A stretch of DNA of 64,000 nucleotides from JAFAHD01 sp963772515 (GCA_963772515.1 CAVYXC010000003.1:496001-560000), one strand, 5' to 3'. Positions 16,729 through 26,182 are shown, counted from the first letter of the stretch. The notes: generated from the sequence alone by a model not told the origin. Translations and numbers: made by a program.

Positions 16729-17844
16729 ATGCCGTCAGGCCCGGACATCGCCGCCGCCACGTTCTACGCGAGCTTCCTGTTCGACGTCTCCGACACGATC
16801 GACCTGACCAAACTCGGCAGTATCGCGGGCGAAAGCGCACAGCCCGCGCCCTTGCGCTTTCGCGCTGCGCCGTCGGCCGAGCACATCCAATTCGCCGTGC
16901 CGCCGCTCGCGGCGAAGCTGCCTTCCGTGACCATCGGCGACGCCACCGCCGAAGCGCGTGCCAAGGTGTACGATTACGGCGTCGTCTCGATCCGCTTCGC
17001 CTTTCCGTATTCGGGGTCGTGGTCGGGCTTCATCGACTTGGTCATCGCGCTGCGGACCGACGAGCATCTCGGCCGCGAAGCGCGACGACTCCTCGACGAA
17101 ATCCTGCGCGATTGCGCGCCCGCGCTGGTCGAACCGCACGACACGCTCGTCGAGGATTACTTCACCAGCGCCGTCGAGCGGCTCGCCGTCCCCATCGATG
17201 CGGCCACCCTGCTCGACCAGCACGGGCCTGCCGTGCTCGGCCTCATGCTCGCCGAACACCAGCCGCTGTCGCCCGAAGAACAGGCGGAGACACTGCGCCT
17301 GCGCTTCAGCTACTTGCCCGACGACCTCGTCGTCGTGCAGTGGGATGCGGCCTTCATCTACGATAGCCGCGAGAATGCGCAGGTCATCCTCGATCTGCTC
17401 GAATTCGCGAACTCGCAGCTCGTCGAGTTCCGCACCTACGACGCGCGTCTGGACGCAGAGCTCGACGCCATCTACTCGACCGATCTGCCGCCGCGCCGGA
17501 AATGGCGCCCGCTGCGGCGCTTCGAAGCCGACGAACGCGCTGAGGCGCTCGGTTATCTGCTGGTCGACATCCGCGAGCTCGCCGACCGCGCCAGCAACGC
17601 GCTCAAGATCGTCGGCGACGCCTACTACGCGCGCATCTACCGCGCGATCGCGTCGCGCCTCGGATTAGACGTCTGGCAGCGCCAGATCGAGAGCAAGCTG
17701 GACAGCGTCGGCGAGGTCTACCGCTACCTAATAGATCGGGCGCAGACCGCGCGCAGCGAGTTCCTCGAGCTCATCGTCATCGTCCTGATCGCCATCGAGA
17801 TCGTGGTCGGCATCTTCGGCGTCGTCGTGACCGTGCGGCACTAA
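16729..17844 (+). CDS. RMND1/DUF155-like protein with C-terminal membrane anchor
   Basis: This is a 371-residue protein. The N-terminal half is alpha/beta without a motif I recognise. From about residue 180 it reads like the DUF155 (RMD1/Sif2) family: LVVVQWDAAFIYDS, then a long amphipathic helical stretch (ENAQVILDLLEFANSQL) and DAYYARIYRAIASRLGLD. It ends with a single membrane helix following RSEFLELIVIVLIAIEI. Eukaryotic relatives are mitochondrial and support translation, while bacterial roles are unknown. The start is the ATG at 16729 (MPSGPDIAAA), and upstream codons in the same frame look non-coding. It diverges from two membrane-protein genes. Confidence 0.6.
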   Translation: MPSGPDIAAATFYASFLFDVSDTIDLTKLGSIAGESAQPAPLRFRAAPSAEHIQFAVPPLAAKLPSVTIGDATAEARAKVYDYGVVSIRFAFPYSGSWSGFIDLVIALRTDEHLGREARRLLDEILRDCAPALVEPHDTLVEDYFTSAVERLAVPIDAATLLDQHGPAVLGLMLAEHQPLSPEEQAETLRLRFSYLPDDLVVVQWDAAFIYDSRENAQVILDLLEFANSQLVEFRTYDARLDAELDAIYSTDLPPRRKWRPLRRFEADERAEALGYLLVDIRELADRASNALKIVGDAYYARIYRAIASRLGLDVWQRQIESKLDSVGEVYRYLIDRAQTARSEFLELIVIVLIAIEIVVGIFGVVVTVRH

Positions 17845-17870
17845 CGCGAGCGGCTGCCTTCCGCCGAGAA

Positions 17871-18770
17871 CTACGATGTGCCCTTTAGCTCTGGCCAGCC
17901 CATGCGCGCCGCCGCCGCCTCGTACGTGCTCGATAAGAACTGCATGACCGCCTCGCGCGGCGCCGCCGAACGGCGCACGTCTTCATAACGCAGCGCGAAC
18001 TCCCCGAGCTCTTTGCTCCAGAACGCCTGCGCCGGCTGGACCTGGGCCGACTCTAAGCCATCTGGCTTCGGATACGCGTACGCGAAGAAGGCAGGCTCGG
18101 GAAAGCGCGCATCGCCCGGCCAAAATCCCGCATTGATGAGCTCGGCGTCCATCGATTTGCGGTAGAGCCAGCCCGCATTCGGCGGCGGCGCGGCGGGACG
18201 GCCCGAAAAGCGCTCGTAGCCGAGATCAAAACTACCCCACCAGAGATGGACGGCCGTGTGGCGCCCGCGAAACGGCGCGCGATGCGCCTTGAACGCCGTG
18301 TCGATGCTGACGAGCGCGCGCCAGAAGCGCTCAACGGCGGCCCGGTCGTAGGACTTGTGCACCTCATCCTCGCTGAAGCGGATCGGGTCGGGCACTTCTT
18401 GCGCGAGGTCCGAGATGCTCACGTCGATGCCGCACTCGTGCAGCCCGGCCACGACGTCCTTGTAGAACGCGGCGACGCTGCGTGGCGGCACAAGGTCGAT
18501 GAACTTCACATTGCCGTCGTTCACCGCGATGATGAATCGATGATCGATGAAGTCGAACGCAAGCTCGAACGCGCGGCCCTCATACGGTATCGGACTCGTC
18601 GTGAGGCCGCGCGCCGCCACGTACAGCGTCACGTGATTGAACTCTGGTTCGGGAGGTGCGAGCTTGGTACGGATCTTGCCCGGTATCTGCGAATAGAGAT
18701 GCAATGTATCGAGTGTGTCGCGCCACGAATCAAGCGGTATAGCCGGCCATTCGTCTGTCTGAGCGCTCAT
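17871..18770 (-). CDS. DUF5996 family protein
   Basis: This 299-residue soluble protein matches the DUF5996 pattern. It starts near WPAIPLDSWRDTLDTLHLYSQ, then FNHVTLYVAARGLTTSPIP, a Phe/Asp-rich strand pair, a conserved HLWWGSFDLGYERFSG segment and WLYRKSMDAELINAGFWPG near the end. No catalytic motif can be named, and the family has no established function. I start it at the ATG at 18770 (MSAQTDEWP). The open frame continues 21 codons upstream into a region lacking a ribosome site. It follows the epimerase gene on the same strand. Confidence 0.78.
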   Translation of the reverse strand: MSAQTDEWPAIPLDSWRDTLDTLHLYSQIPGKIRTKLAPPEPEFNHVTLYVAARGLTTSPIPYEGRAFELAFDFIDHRFIIAVNDGNVKFIDLVPPRSVAAFYKDVVAGLHECGIDVSISDLAQEVPDPIRFSEDEVHKSYDRAAVERFWRALVSIDTAFKAHRAPFRGRHTAVHLWWGSFDLGYERFSGRPAAPPPNAGWLYRKSMDAELINAGFWPGDARFPEPAFFAYAYPKPDGLESAQVQPAQAFWSKELGEFALRYEDVRRSAAPREAVMQFLSSTYEAAAARMGWPELKGTS

Positions 18771-18802
18771 GTTACCGGTCCTTTCCCGTCGGTGGCGCAG
18801 GT

Positions 18803-19798
18803 TTACGGCGTCGCGCCCGCAGATGCCCGCCATGCCGCGAGCAGTTCCGCCTCGCGGTCAAGCGCCAGGCCCGCCCGCAACGGCCGGTCAAGGCCAAGAC
18901 CCGCGCTCCACGCCAGCGTCGCCGCGACCGTGTCGGCGAGCGGCCGATAGCGCAGGCCCGCCGCCGCCGCGCGCGCTGAACTCGCCTTTACGATGCTGTC
19001 TTCCCCCTGGGGGATCCACAACGGCAGCTCTGTCCAGGGCGTCACGCCATTGGCGAGCAAGAACGATTCGCTCACCCAGACCGGCGCACCGCCGCCGGCC
19101 ACCTCGGCGCACGAGCCGAGCACGTCTCCCATCGTGGTGGTGCCGTACGCACCGCTCGCATTGAAGGTTCCCGCTACGCCCGCGTCCAGCGCCGCCACGA
19201 TCCAGGCGGCCAGGTCGCGCACGTCGATGAACGACACGAAAGCACTGCTCGGTGCGGGCGCCAAGACATCCCCGCCCGCCGCAAAGCGGTTGGGCCAATA
19301 CGTGAAGCGGTCGGTCGGATCCAGCGGACCGACGATCAGACCTGGCCGCACCACCAGCGCGCCACCGCTATACGCGCGTGTGACTTCCGCCTCGCACAGC
19401 GCCTTGAGGCCGCCGTACGTCTGCGGAGTCACGCTTTCGATCGAGGGATCGTCCAACACGACCACCGGCTCGCTCTCGCTGAACGACCCGCCGAAGCTGT
19501 CCGGATACACGCTGATGGTCGATACAAATACATAGCGCTCGACGCGCGCGCGCAACGCAGCGGCCGACGCGCGTACGACGCGCGGTACGAACCCGCACGT
19601 GTCGATGACTGCATCCCAACGCCGGTCGCCAAGCTTGTCGAGCTGCCCGTCGCGATCGCCGGCGATCCACTCGACCCCCGGCGCTTGCTGACCGGTCTTG
19701 CCGCGGTTGAACAAGGTGACCCGATGACCGCGCGAACGCGCCGCTTCGACCAGGTGCGGACCGAGGAACTTCGTGCCTCCCAGGATGAGCAGATCCAT
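18803..19798 (-). CDS. NAD-dependent epimerase/dehydratase-like reductase
   Basis: This is an extended short-chain dehydrogenase/reductase of 331 residues. The dinucleotide-binding motif is at the very N-terminus (LILGGTKFLGPHLVE, GxxxxxG variant), followed by FNRGKTG and later YVFVSTISVYPD (the Ser strand) and QTYGGLKALCE, where Tyr and Lys form the YxxxK catalytic pair. The GGTKFLG start places it near the isoflavone-reductase/epimerase-type atypical SDRs often annotated as NAD-dependent epimerases. The substrate is unknown. It is followed 32 bases later by the DUF5996 gene on the same strand. Confidence 0.85.
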   Translation of the reverse strand: MDLLILGGTKFLGPHLVEAARSRGHRVTLFNRGKTGQQAPGVEWIAGDRDGQLDKLGDRRWDAVIDTCGFVPRVVRASAAALRARVERYVFVSTISVYPDSFGGSFSESEPVVVLDDPSIESVTPQTYGGLKALCEAEVTRAYSGGALVVRPGLIVGPLDPTDRFTYWPNRFAAGGDVLAPAPSSAFVSFIDVRDLAAWIVAALDAGVAGTFNASGAYGTTTMGDVLGSCAEVAGGGAPVWVSESFLLANGVTPWTELPLWIPQGEDSIVKASSARAAAAGLRYRPLADTVAATLAWSAGLGLDRPLRAGLALDREAELLAAWRASAGATP

Positions 19799-19808
19799 GA
19801 TGCGGCGC

Positions 19809-20663
19809 CTAATCGAACGCGGCGAAGCCGCGCACGTAGTCCAACATCAGCACGCGAAACGCCCATGCATTCGAGCCCAACTTCCCCGCGAGCGTCTCGC
19901 CTTGGAACACGTCGTCGTTCGGACGAGTGGTGAACGAGACGGTGCCGAGCAGGATGCTCAAGACCTTCACCTCGGTCACTTCAATGCGATCGACGCCGGG
20001 CGAGACGTTCTGCACCGGCCAGTCCGGATGCGCCGCGTGCCACTTCGCGAGCCGGTCGTGGGTGATGAAACTCGTCGCCGCGATCGTGCCGGTCCGCTCC
20101 ACTACCGTCGCCGCGGTGTCGAGCGACATCTCGATCAACTCGCCCTCAACCACCACGGGCAGCGTCGGATAGATCGCGTGCTGGAAGTGCAGCTTCACCG
20201 GATTGATCGCATCTGATGTTACGTCGTGCCCATCCACGTTCCACGTGATGTGTTCGTTGCGATAGTCGATCGTCCACACGCGCCCGGCAAACCACGTCGC
20301 GCCCAGCTGCACGTCGATGCCGGCGAGGACGGGATCTTTCGGGTCTGGATCGATCACCGGCAGCGTGCCGTCGCCCCCGACCGGCGGCAGCTGTTCGGCG
20401 AATGCCGGGAGCGCAGCGCGGCCGCTCGCGTTGACTGGCAGCCCAAGCCGTTTCGCGGCCGCACGCGTGATGAAGCCTGAGCCATCCGTGTCAAGCCACG
20501 TGAGCACGCGCGATCCGTCCGGTGCGGTCAACCGCAAGAACGGACGACCGCCTTTGAACAGAGCCGGCAAATCGACATCCGGTGGCGGCGTGCCGGCGGC
20601 GCGCACCAGCGATGGTGCAAGCGCCGAGCATGCCAGCGCGCCGATGAACGGCCCTCTGCGCAA
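19809..20663 (-). CDS. Exported retropepsin-like aspartic protease homologue
   Basis: This is a 284-residue protein with a short signal peptide (FIGALACSALAPSLVRA). Two similar halves each carry a candidate aspartate: LTWLDTDGSGFIT, then after about 110 residues MSLDTAATVVERT. The spacing and the surrounding LRLTAPDGSRV and PVVVEGELIEM strands resemble the paired lobes of pepsin/retropepsin-like proteins common in bacterial secreted proteins. The canonical D-T/S-G triad is DTD and DTA here, so activity is uncertain. The gene starts four bases after the OsmC stop, which suggests an operon. Confidence 0.6.
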   Translation of the reverse strand: MRRGPFIGALACSALAPSLVRAAGTPPPDVDLPALFKGGRPFLRLTAPDGSRVLTWLDTDGSGFITRAAAKRLGLPVNASGRAALPAFAEQLPPVGGDGTLPVIDPDPKDPVLAGIDVQLGATWFAGRVWTIDYRNEHITWNVDGHDVTSDAINPVKLHFQHAIYPTLPVVVEGELIEMSLDTAATVVERTGTIAATSFITHDRLAKWHAAHPDWPVQNVSPGVDRIEVTEVKVLSILLGTVSFTTRPNDDVFQGETLAGKLGSNAWAFRVLMLDYVRGFAAFD

Positions 20664-20667
20664 CAGC

Positions 20668-21096
20668 CTAGCGCTTCAACGAGGCGTTCAGCGTGATGTT
20701 CACGCTGGCCAGGGCCACGGACACAGGGCAGTTCTTCTTCGCTTCCTCCGCGATCGTACGGAACTCGGCCTCGTCGATGCCCGGCACGACGGCGCTCGTG
20801 GTCAGCTCGATCGAGGTGATGCGGTACCCCTCCGGCCGCTGTTCTAAGGTAAGCTTCGCGTTGGTCTCGATGCTCGTCGGCGGATGGCCCGCGCGCGTGA
20901 GGCCGCCTGCGGTCGCCATGCTGAAGCAGCCGGCGTGGGCGGCAGCGATCAGCTCCTCGGGGTTCGTGCCCTTGCCGTCCCCGAAGCGCGAATCAAACGA
21001 ATACGGCCCGTCGAACGCACCGCTGCCGAAGCGCATGTGGCCGCTGCCGCTGCGAAGGTCCCCGTTCCATTGAGCTTGTGCGGTGCGTGTTGGCAT
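20668..21096 (-). CDS. OsmC-family peroxiredoxin-like protein
   Basis: This 142-residue OsmC/Ohr-fold protein has the two reactive cysteines in place: Cys57 in AHAGCFSM and Cys123 in KKNCPVS. Family members reduce organic hydroperoxides in the cytoplasm using these thiols. The opening MPTRTAQAQWNGDLRSGSG and FGDGKGTNPEELIAAAHA match the OsmC subfamily rather than Ohr. The reading frame stays open far upstream, but the ATG at 21096 gives the family's normal length and begins exactly at the conserved N-terminus. It diverges from an SDR gene across a 124-base gap. Confidence 0.92.
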   Translation of the reverse strand: MPTRTAQAQWNGDLRSGSGHMRFGSGAFDGPYSFDSRFGDGKGTNPEELIAAAHAGCFSMATAGGLTRAGHPPTSIETNAKLTLEQRPEGYRITSIELTTSAVVPGIDEAEFRTIAEEAKKNCPVSVALASVNITLNASLKR

Positions 21097-21220
21097 GAAG
21101 GTTCCTTTCAGGATTTCGCGATGCGTGTGTGCGGTCGCGTGCACGCCGCGCCTTGGCCCCGTCGCGCGCAGCGTCCTGCTTTGCCGCAAAGGTGCCGCGC
21201 GACGAGACAGAAAACGCGAC

Positions 21221-22222
21221 ATGGTGAAATATTTCGTCACCGGCGCGACCGGTTTCATCGGCGGACGCGTGGCACGGCAGCTCGTGCGGGCGGGCCACCG
21301 CGTCGTCGCCCTCGCACGCGATCCGTCGCGCGCGAACGATCTTACCGCCCTTGGGATCGAGGTCCACGCCGGCGACGTCACCGATGCGGAAAGCATGCGC
21401 CTGCCGATGACCGGCGTCGACGGCTTGTTTCATATCGCCGGCTGGTACAAACTCGGCACGCGCGACAAGTCGCCGGGCCAAGCGGTCAATGTCGATGGCA
21501 CGCGCAACGTGCTCGGCCTGATGAAGGAGCTGCGCATCCCAAGAGGCGTGTACACGAGCACGCTTGCCGTCAATGGCGATACGCATGGCCAGCTCGTCGA
21601 CGAATCGTATCGCACCGCAGGCGGCCCATGGCTGTCCGAATACGACCGCACGAAATGGGTAGCGCACCACGAGATCGCCGAACCGATGATACGAGCGGGC
21701 TTGCCGCTCGTCATCGTCATGCCTGGTGCGGTGTATGGTCCGGGCGACACGAGCGCGTTGGGTGAGTTGTTCGCGCAGTACCTCAAACGCCAGCTCCCGC
21801 TCACGCCGCGTGGCGCGGCGATCTGCTGGGGGCACGTGGACGACACCGCCGGCGGGCATATCTCGGCGATGGAGCGCGGCGCGCTGGGCGAGACGTACAT
21901 CATTTCCGGACCGCCCCACACCCTCGTCGAAGCACTGGCGCTGGCGCAGCAGATCACCGGCATCAAAGCGCCGCGCATCCACCCATCCCCGGCGGCCATG
22001 CGCGCGATGGCGGCCATGATGGACGCGCTCGGCGCGCTCTTCCCGCTTCCCGCGACCTTCAGCGGCGAAGCATTGCGCTCGATCGCCGGCACGACATATA
22101 TCGGCGACAACAGCAAAGCTAAACGCGAGCTCGGCTACGACCCGCGCCCGCTCGAACCGGGATTGCGCGAGACCCTCGCCTACGACATGCGCCGGCTTGG
22201 CGTGAAACCGCCGGCGCGTTGA
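21221..22222 (+). CDS. Extended SDR: NAD-dependent epimerase/reductase
   Basis: This 333-residue extended short-chain dehydrogenase has an N-terminal TGATGFIGGRVARQL (GxxGxxG), a catalytic tyrosine in EYDRTKWVAH (YxxxK with shifted spacing, YDRTK) and the Ser/Thr strand VYTSTLAVNG. The general pattern is that of dihydroflavonol-reductase-like or nucleoside-diphosphate-sugar epimerases. The ATG at 21221 starts exactly at the first beta strand, and the longer open frame upstream runs antisense to the OsmC promoter region. The stop overlaps the following uracil-DNA glycosylase start. The substrate is unknown. Confidence 0.86.
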   Translation: MVKYFVTGATGFIGGRVARQLVRAGHRVVALARDPSRANDLTALGIEVHAGDVTDAESMRLPMTGVDGLFHIAGWYKLGTRDKSPGQAVNVDGTRNVLGLMKELRIPRGVYTSTLAVNGDTHGQLVDESYRTAGGPWLSEYDRTKWVAHHEIAEPMIRAGLPLVIVMPGAVYGPGDTSALGELFAQYLKRQLPLTPRGAAICWGHVDDTAGGHISAMERGALGETYIISGPPHTLVEALALAQQITGIKAPRIHPSPAAMRAMAAMMDALGALFPLPATFSGEALRSIAGTTYIGDNSKAKRELGYDPRPLEPGLRETLAYDMRRLGVKPPAR

Positions 22223-22941
22223 CGGGCAAGGTGAGCCCGAGCCTTACCGCAGTGCGGGCGCGCATCGTCGCGTGCCGCCGCTGCCCGGAACTGCGCCGCT
22301 ATTGCGCCACCGTCGCGCGCGAACGCAAGCGCGAGTTCGCACGCGAGAAGTATTGGGGCAAGCCGGTGCCCAGCATCGGCGGCGCCGACGCGCGCGTCTT
22401 GATCGTGGGCCTCGCACCGGCGGCGCACGGCGGCAACCGAACCGGACGCATGTTCACGGGTGACGGCTCCGCTGCGTGGCTGGCGCCCGCGCTGTACCAG
22501 ACCGGTTTTGCGACGCAGCCGACTTCGACGCATCGAGGCGACGGCTTCGAGCTCATCGACTCCTTCATGACCGCCGCGCTGCGCTGCGCGCCGCCCAAGA
22601 ACAAGCCGACGACGCGCCAGATCGACAACTGCGCGCCGCATATGCGAGCCGAGCTCGACCTGCTCACCGAACTGCGTGTCGTCGTCGGCCTCGGCAAGAT
22701 CGGGTTTGACATCGGCTACGACCGGCTGCGCGAACGCGGCTACGTGCCAGAGGGAAAGGGCCGGCCGCGCTTCTCTCATGGCGCCGAATACGTGCTGCAC
22801 GCCCCCAGACGGCGCGACATCACGCTCCTGGGAAGCTACCATCCAAGCCGTCAGAACACCAACACCGGCAAGCTCACGTTGCCGATGCTGCGCCAGGTTT
22901 TCGCCCGCGCTCGTGCGCTGATCGACCGCCGGAGCAGCTAG
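22219..22941 (+). CDS. Uracil-DNA glycosylase, family 5-like
   Basis: This base-excision repair glycosylase of about 240 residues removes uracil and related deaminated bases from DNA. The N-terminal cysteines in ACRRCPELRRYC are the first iron-sulfur ligands. Motif A is GLAPAAHGGNRTGRMFTGD, the variant without the usual catalytic Asp/Asn of families 1-4 and characteristic of family 5 (UDGb). The C-terminal motif is LLGSYHPSRQN. The start is either TTG at 22219, overlapping the SDR stop, or GTG at 22231. It converges with the hydroxyacid dehydrogenase gene, overlapping it by four bases. Confidence 0.9.
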   Translation: MTGKVSPSLTAVRARIVACRRCPELRRYCATVARERKREFAREKYWGKPVPSIGGADARVLIVGLAPAAHGGNRTGRMFTGDGSAAWLAPALYQTGFATQPTSTHRGDGFELIDSFMTAALRCAPPKNKPTTRQIDNCAPHMRAELDLLTELRVVVGLGKIGFDIGYDRLRERGYVPEGKGRPRFSHGAEYVLHAPRRRDITLLGSYHPSRQNTNTGKLTLPMLRQVFARARALIDRRSS

Positions 22942-23924
22942 CCGACACGCCCATCGCGTGCGAACGACTCGATCGCGCGCGCGATCCCGCCAAGCCTGCG
23001 CCGCATCGCTCCTTGGGTCCAACCGCTGTCGTGCGGCGTCATGATGATGTTGTCGAGCTCGCGGAACGGGTAGGCCGACGGGTCGGCGCGGTTTGAGGCT
23101 CCCTCCGGATACGCGTACCACACGTCGATCGCCGCGCCGGCGATGCGCCGGTCACGCAGCGCCTCGTACAGATCGCGCTCCACGACGATCGGCCCGCGCG
23201 CCACGTTGACGAGCACTGCGTTCGGCTTCATGCTGTGCAGCCGGCGTGCATCGATCATACCCCGCGTGACGTCGGATAGCTCGCAGCAGATCGCAACGGC
23301 ATCGGATGCTGCCACGAGGTCATCGACCTCTGCCGGGTCTGAAAGCGATCCAAGGTCGCACAGCGCACGCTCGGTTTCCCGCGCGTGCTGCGGATGCATC
23401 GTCAGCGCCCTGCAGGTCATGCCGAACGCGACCGCTCGCTTGGCGATCTCGCGTCCGATGCGCCCGTAGCCGAGCAGACCGAGCGTCGAGCCGAACAACT
23501 CGTCGACGAACGCGCCGCCGCCGGTATAGCTGTAGGTCCATTCGCCGGCGCGCAGTGCGCGATCGGCGTCGATCGTGTGATGGCGCAGCGCCACGAGGGC
23601 GCCGATGACGTACTCTGCGATCGGCTCTTCCGTGCCTCCGCCGCTGATCACCGGCACACCCGCCGGCACTGCCGCGCGATCGATGTTCTCAGTTCCCGCC
23701 CACGGGCAGACCAGCAGGCGCAGCGCCGGACACAGCGCCGCCATCTGCGCATCGAACTTGCCGCTGACGACGATCTCGGCGTCGCGCAAGATGTCGTGCG
23801 CGTGGCCCAAATCTGCGGGATCGACCGACACGACGTCGAGTCGCGTGCCTTCGGACCCCGTGGCCGGCCGCAGCGCAGCCGTGAGCCGCTGGGCCCAATG
23901 AGGGACTAGGACAGCGACTTTCAT
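22938..23924 (-). CDS. D-2-hydroxyacid dehydrogenase (NAD-dependent)
   Basis: This 328-residue member of the D-isomer-specific 2-hydroxyacid dehydrogenases has a Rossmann motif GLLGYGRIGREIAKRA, a later LVNVARGPIVVERDL helix with the catalytic Arg, and the Glu/His pair around TPHDSGWT. It probably reduces a 2-keto acid, or oxidises the D-hydroxyacid, in the cytoplasm. The exact acid is not evident. The start overlaps the methyltransferase stop as TGATG, so the pair is probably co-translated with the methyltransferase and disulfide oxidoreductase upstream. Confidence 0.9.
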   Translation of the reverse strand: MKVAVLVPHWAQRLTAALRPATGSEGTRLDVVSVDPADLGHAHDILRDAEIVVSGKFDAQMAALCPALRLLVCPWAGTENIDRAAVPAGVPVISGGGTEEPIAEYVIGALVALRHHTIDADRALRAGEWTYSYTGGGAFVDELFGSTLGLLGYGRIGREIAKRAVAFGMTCRALTMHPQHARETERALCDLGSLSDPAEVDDLVAASDAVAICCELSDVTRGMIDARRLHSMKPNAVLVNVARGPIVVERDLYEALRDRRIAGAAIDVWYAYPEGASNRADPSAYPFRELDNIIMTPHDSGWTQGAMRRRLGGIARAIESFARDGRVG

Positions 23925-24724
23925 CAGCGCCGGCGCATCACGACGACCATCTGCCAGGCCTCATCGCGCATGCTCAACGGCACGTCGGGCGTCAGGTCGC
24001 CATGCCATCCGACGATATCGAACTGCCCGCTCGCCGCGGCGGCCAGGCGCAATCCGCTGCGCATCCAGATGCGGTACTGCAGCCGGTCGACGATGCGCAC
24101 CGGTCTTCGGCCATCGCGGTAACGCGCGTCGATCTCGATGCTGGGTTCGAACGTCTCCTCGATGGGGTCGACGTTGGTGTGCGCGAAGCGCGTCGCGATC
24201 GTGACGTCGGGAAACCGCTGCGTCCAGCGGCTGAGGCTGCGTGACCGGATGCCGGCGAAGAAATCCGCCGGGTGGGTGAGCTCGGCGATGAACAAGCCGC
24301 CACGCCGCAATGCCGCCGCGGTCGAGCGCAGCGTCGCGATCGCATCGGCGTCGGTCGTGTTGTGGCAGAACGAATCGAACAAGCAGTACGCCAAATCCAC
24401 GCGCTGCGGCAGCGAGAAGGTGCGCATGTCGGCGCGGATCAGGCGCACGTCGACGCGATCCCGTTTGCAGAGGCTGCGCGCGTACGCCAGCATCTCGCGG
24501 TTGTGATCGACGCCGAAGGTGCGCAGACCGCGCTGCGCGAGCTCGCGCAAGTGATGCGCCGGCCCACAGCACAGCTCGAGCGCGGATTGCGGCGCGCGCA
24601 CGCCGTAGCGCGACGCCAGCGCCAGCAGCCCGCCGGTCTGCTCGACGAAATCGCGGAATCCGAACGCCAGGTCGTAGAGCCGGGGATGCTCGAACAGCGT
24701 GCGCTTACGGGCAGACGAGGACAT
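23924..24724 (-). CDS. SAM-dependent methyltransferase, class I
   Basis: This 266-residue methyltransferase has motif I ALELCCGPAHHLREL, the acidic residue after beta 2 in TFGVDHNREML, and motif IV DLAYCLFDSFCH. The family transfers methyl groups from S-adenosylmethionine, and the acceptor is unknown. The C-terminal half contains a beta-rich insertion (DARYRDGRRPVRIVDRLQYR) common in small-molecule methyltransferases. Its first 20 bases overlap the end of the disulfide oxidoreductase gene, and its stop is fused to the dehydrogenase start. Confidence 0.87.
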   Translation of the reverse strand: MSSSARKRTLFEHPRLYDLAFGFRDFVEQTGGLLALASRYGVRAPQSALELCCGPAHHLRELAQRGLRTFGVDHNREMLAYARSLCKRDRVDVRLIRADMRTFSLPQRVDLAYCLFDSFCHNTTDADAIATLRSTAAALRRGGLFIAELTHPADFFAGIRSRSLSRWTQRFPDVTIATRFAHTNVDPIEETFEPSIEIDARYRDGRRPVRIVDRLQYRIWMRSGLRLAAAASGQFDIVGWHGDLTPDVPLSMRDEAWQMVVVMRRR

Positions 24725-26114
24725 GCGCTTCGCCCTCGAGCCGCTCGCACAGCTCTTCTGCCGGATAAGTGATGATCTCCGACAGCGTCGGATGCAGGTG
24801 CGGCATCGCGAGCACGTCGCGCACGTTGGCTTTGAAATACAGCAGGGCGATGGCCTCGTGGATGAGATCGGCGGCTTCGGCTCCCACGATGGTCACGCCC
24901 AGGATCGCGCCGTCGCGTGCGGCGAGCATCTTGATGAAGCCTTGGGTCAGATTCGCGCTGATCGCTTTGCCGAGGTCGTCGAAGGGAAACGACGCAGCCG
25001 TGTAGCCTATGCCGAGCGCATTCAGTTGGCGCTCCGTCTTGCCCGCGATCGCGACCTGCGGGTCCGTGAACACCGCGCGCGCGTGCTGCAGATCGTATTG
25101 CGACTTCTTCTTGACCTGGTCGAACGCGTTGTGCGCGGCCAGCTGGCCTTCGTAGACCGCCACATGCACGAGCTCGTAGCTGCCCGTGACGTCGCCCGCG
25201 GCGAGGATGTCCGGATTGGCCGTCTCCAGGTATTCGTTGACCTTCACGCCGCGCGCGTCCGCGACGACGCCCGCGTGCTCCAACCCCAGCCCGTCGATAT
25301 TCGGCCTGCGGCCCAGCGCGAGGAAGATCTCATCGGCCTCGAACGCCATCTCGTGGGGACCGCGCTGCGCGATGACGCGTTTGCGCGTGCCGTCGTGCTC
25401 GACGCGCTTGACGACCGTCGCGGTATGCAGCTCGATGCCGTCGTCGGATAGCGCGCTCCCCAAAGCCTCGCCGACGTCGGGATCTTCCGACGATAGGATC
25501 GTGGGACTGCGTTGCACCATAGTCACGGCGCAATCCATGCGGCGCAGATACTGCGACAGCTCGACCGCGGTCGGTCCGCCGCCAAGCGTGATGAAGCTGC
25601 GCGGCGGCGCCTCGAGCTCGAGCACGTCGTCGCTAGTGACGTAGCCGGTCTCCCGTAGGCCGGGAACGTCCGGCACGTTGATGACCGACCCGGTGCTGAG
25701 CACGAATTTGGCCGCCACGATGATGTCCGAGCCGATGGAGAGCTCGTGCGCGCCGGTGAACTTCGGCCGGCCGCGGAACAGCGGGAACTCGTTGATGCCG
25801 CTGACCCGATAGTCGGCGAAGCCTTCGATGATCCGGCGCTTGCGCGCGATCACCGCGGCGACGTCGGGCTTCACGCCGCTCACCGCGACGCCGACCTCTC
25901 CGGCCGTGCGCGCCAGGTGCGCGATCTCGGCCGACCGCAGCACGGTCTTGGACGGCATGCAGCCGCGCAGGATGCATAAGCCGCCGAGCGGGCCGTCTCC
26001 ATCGACGAGCGCCACGCGCTTGCCCATGCGGCGCGCCGCCGTCGCCGCGGCGTAGCCTGCGCTGCCGGCGCCGACGACGCACAAGTCGAACTCCTGAGTG
26101 CTCATGGCGGCCAT
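24705..26114 (-). CDS. Pyridine nucleotide-disulfide oxidoreductase (dihydrolipoamide dehydrogenase-like)
   Basis: This is a 469-residue FAD enzyme. FAD binds at VVGAGSAGYAAATAAR, the redox-active disulfide is CILRGC, NAD(P) binds at TLGGGPTAVELSQYL, and the C-terminal dimerisation domain ends with the catalytic HLHPTLSEI pair. Together these place it with dihydrolipoamide dehydrogenase, mercuric reductase and their relatives. It lacks the Cys-Cys tail or heavy-metal domain of MerA, so the electron acceptor is open. Two ATGs (26114 and 26105) are possible starts. No lipoyl enzyme genes are adjacent. Confidence 0.88.
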   Translation of the reverse strand: MAAMSTQEFDLCVVGAGSAGYAAATAARRMGKRVALVDGDGPLGGLCILRGCMPSKTVLRSAEIAHLARTAGEVGVAVSGVKPDVAAVIARKRRIIEGFADYRVSGINEFPLFRGRPKFTGAHELSIGSDIIVAAKFVLSTGSVINVPDVPGLRETGYVTSDDVLELEAPPRSFITLGGGPTAVELSQYLRRMDCAVTMVQRSPTILSSEDPDVGEALGSALSDDGIELHTATVVKRVEHDGTRKRVIAQRGPHEMAFEADEIFLALGRRPNIDGLGLEHAGVVADARGVKVNEYLETANPDILAAGDVTGSYELVHVAVYEGQLAAHNAFDQVKKKSQYDLQHARAVFTDPQVAIAGKTERQLNALGIGYTAASFPFDDLGKAISANLTQGFIKMLAARDGAILGVTIVGAEAADLIHEAIALLYFKANVRDVLAMPHLHPTLSEIITYPAEELCERLEGEAHVLVCP

Positions 26115-26182
26115 CTTACCCGCGGCCGCACAGCGCGCCTTTTACAGAGGCATACGCCGGGCGGGCGCACAAAGCGCGGCGC

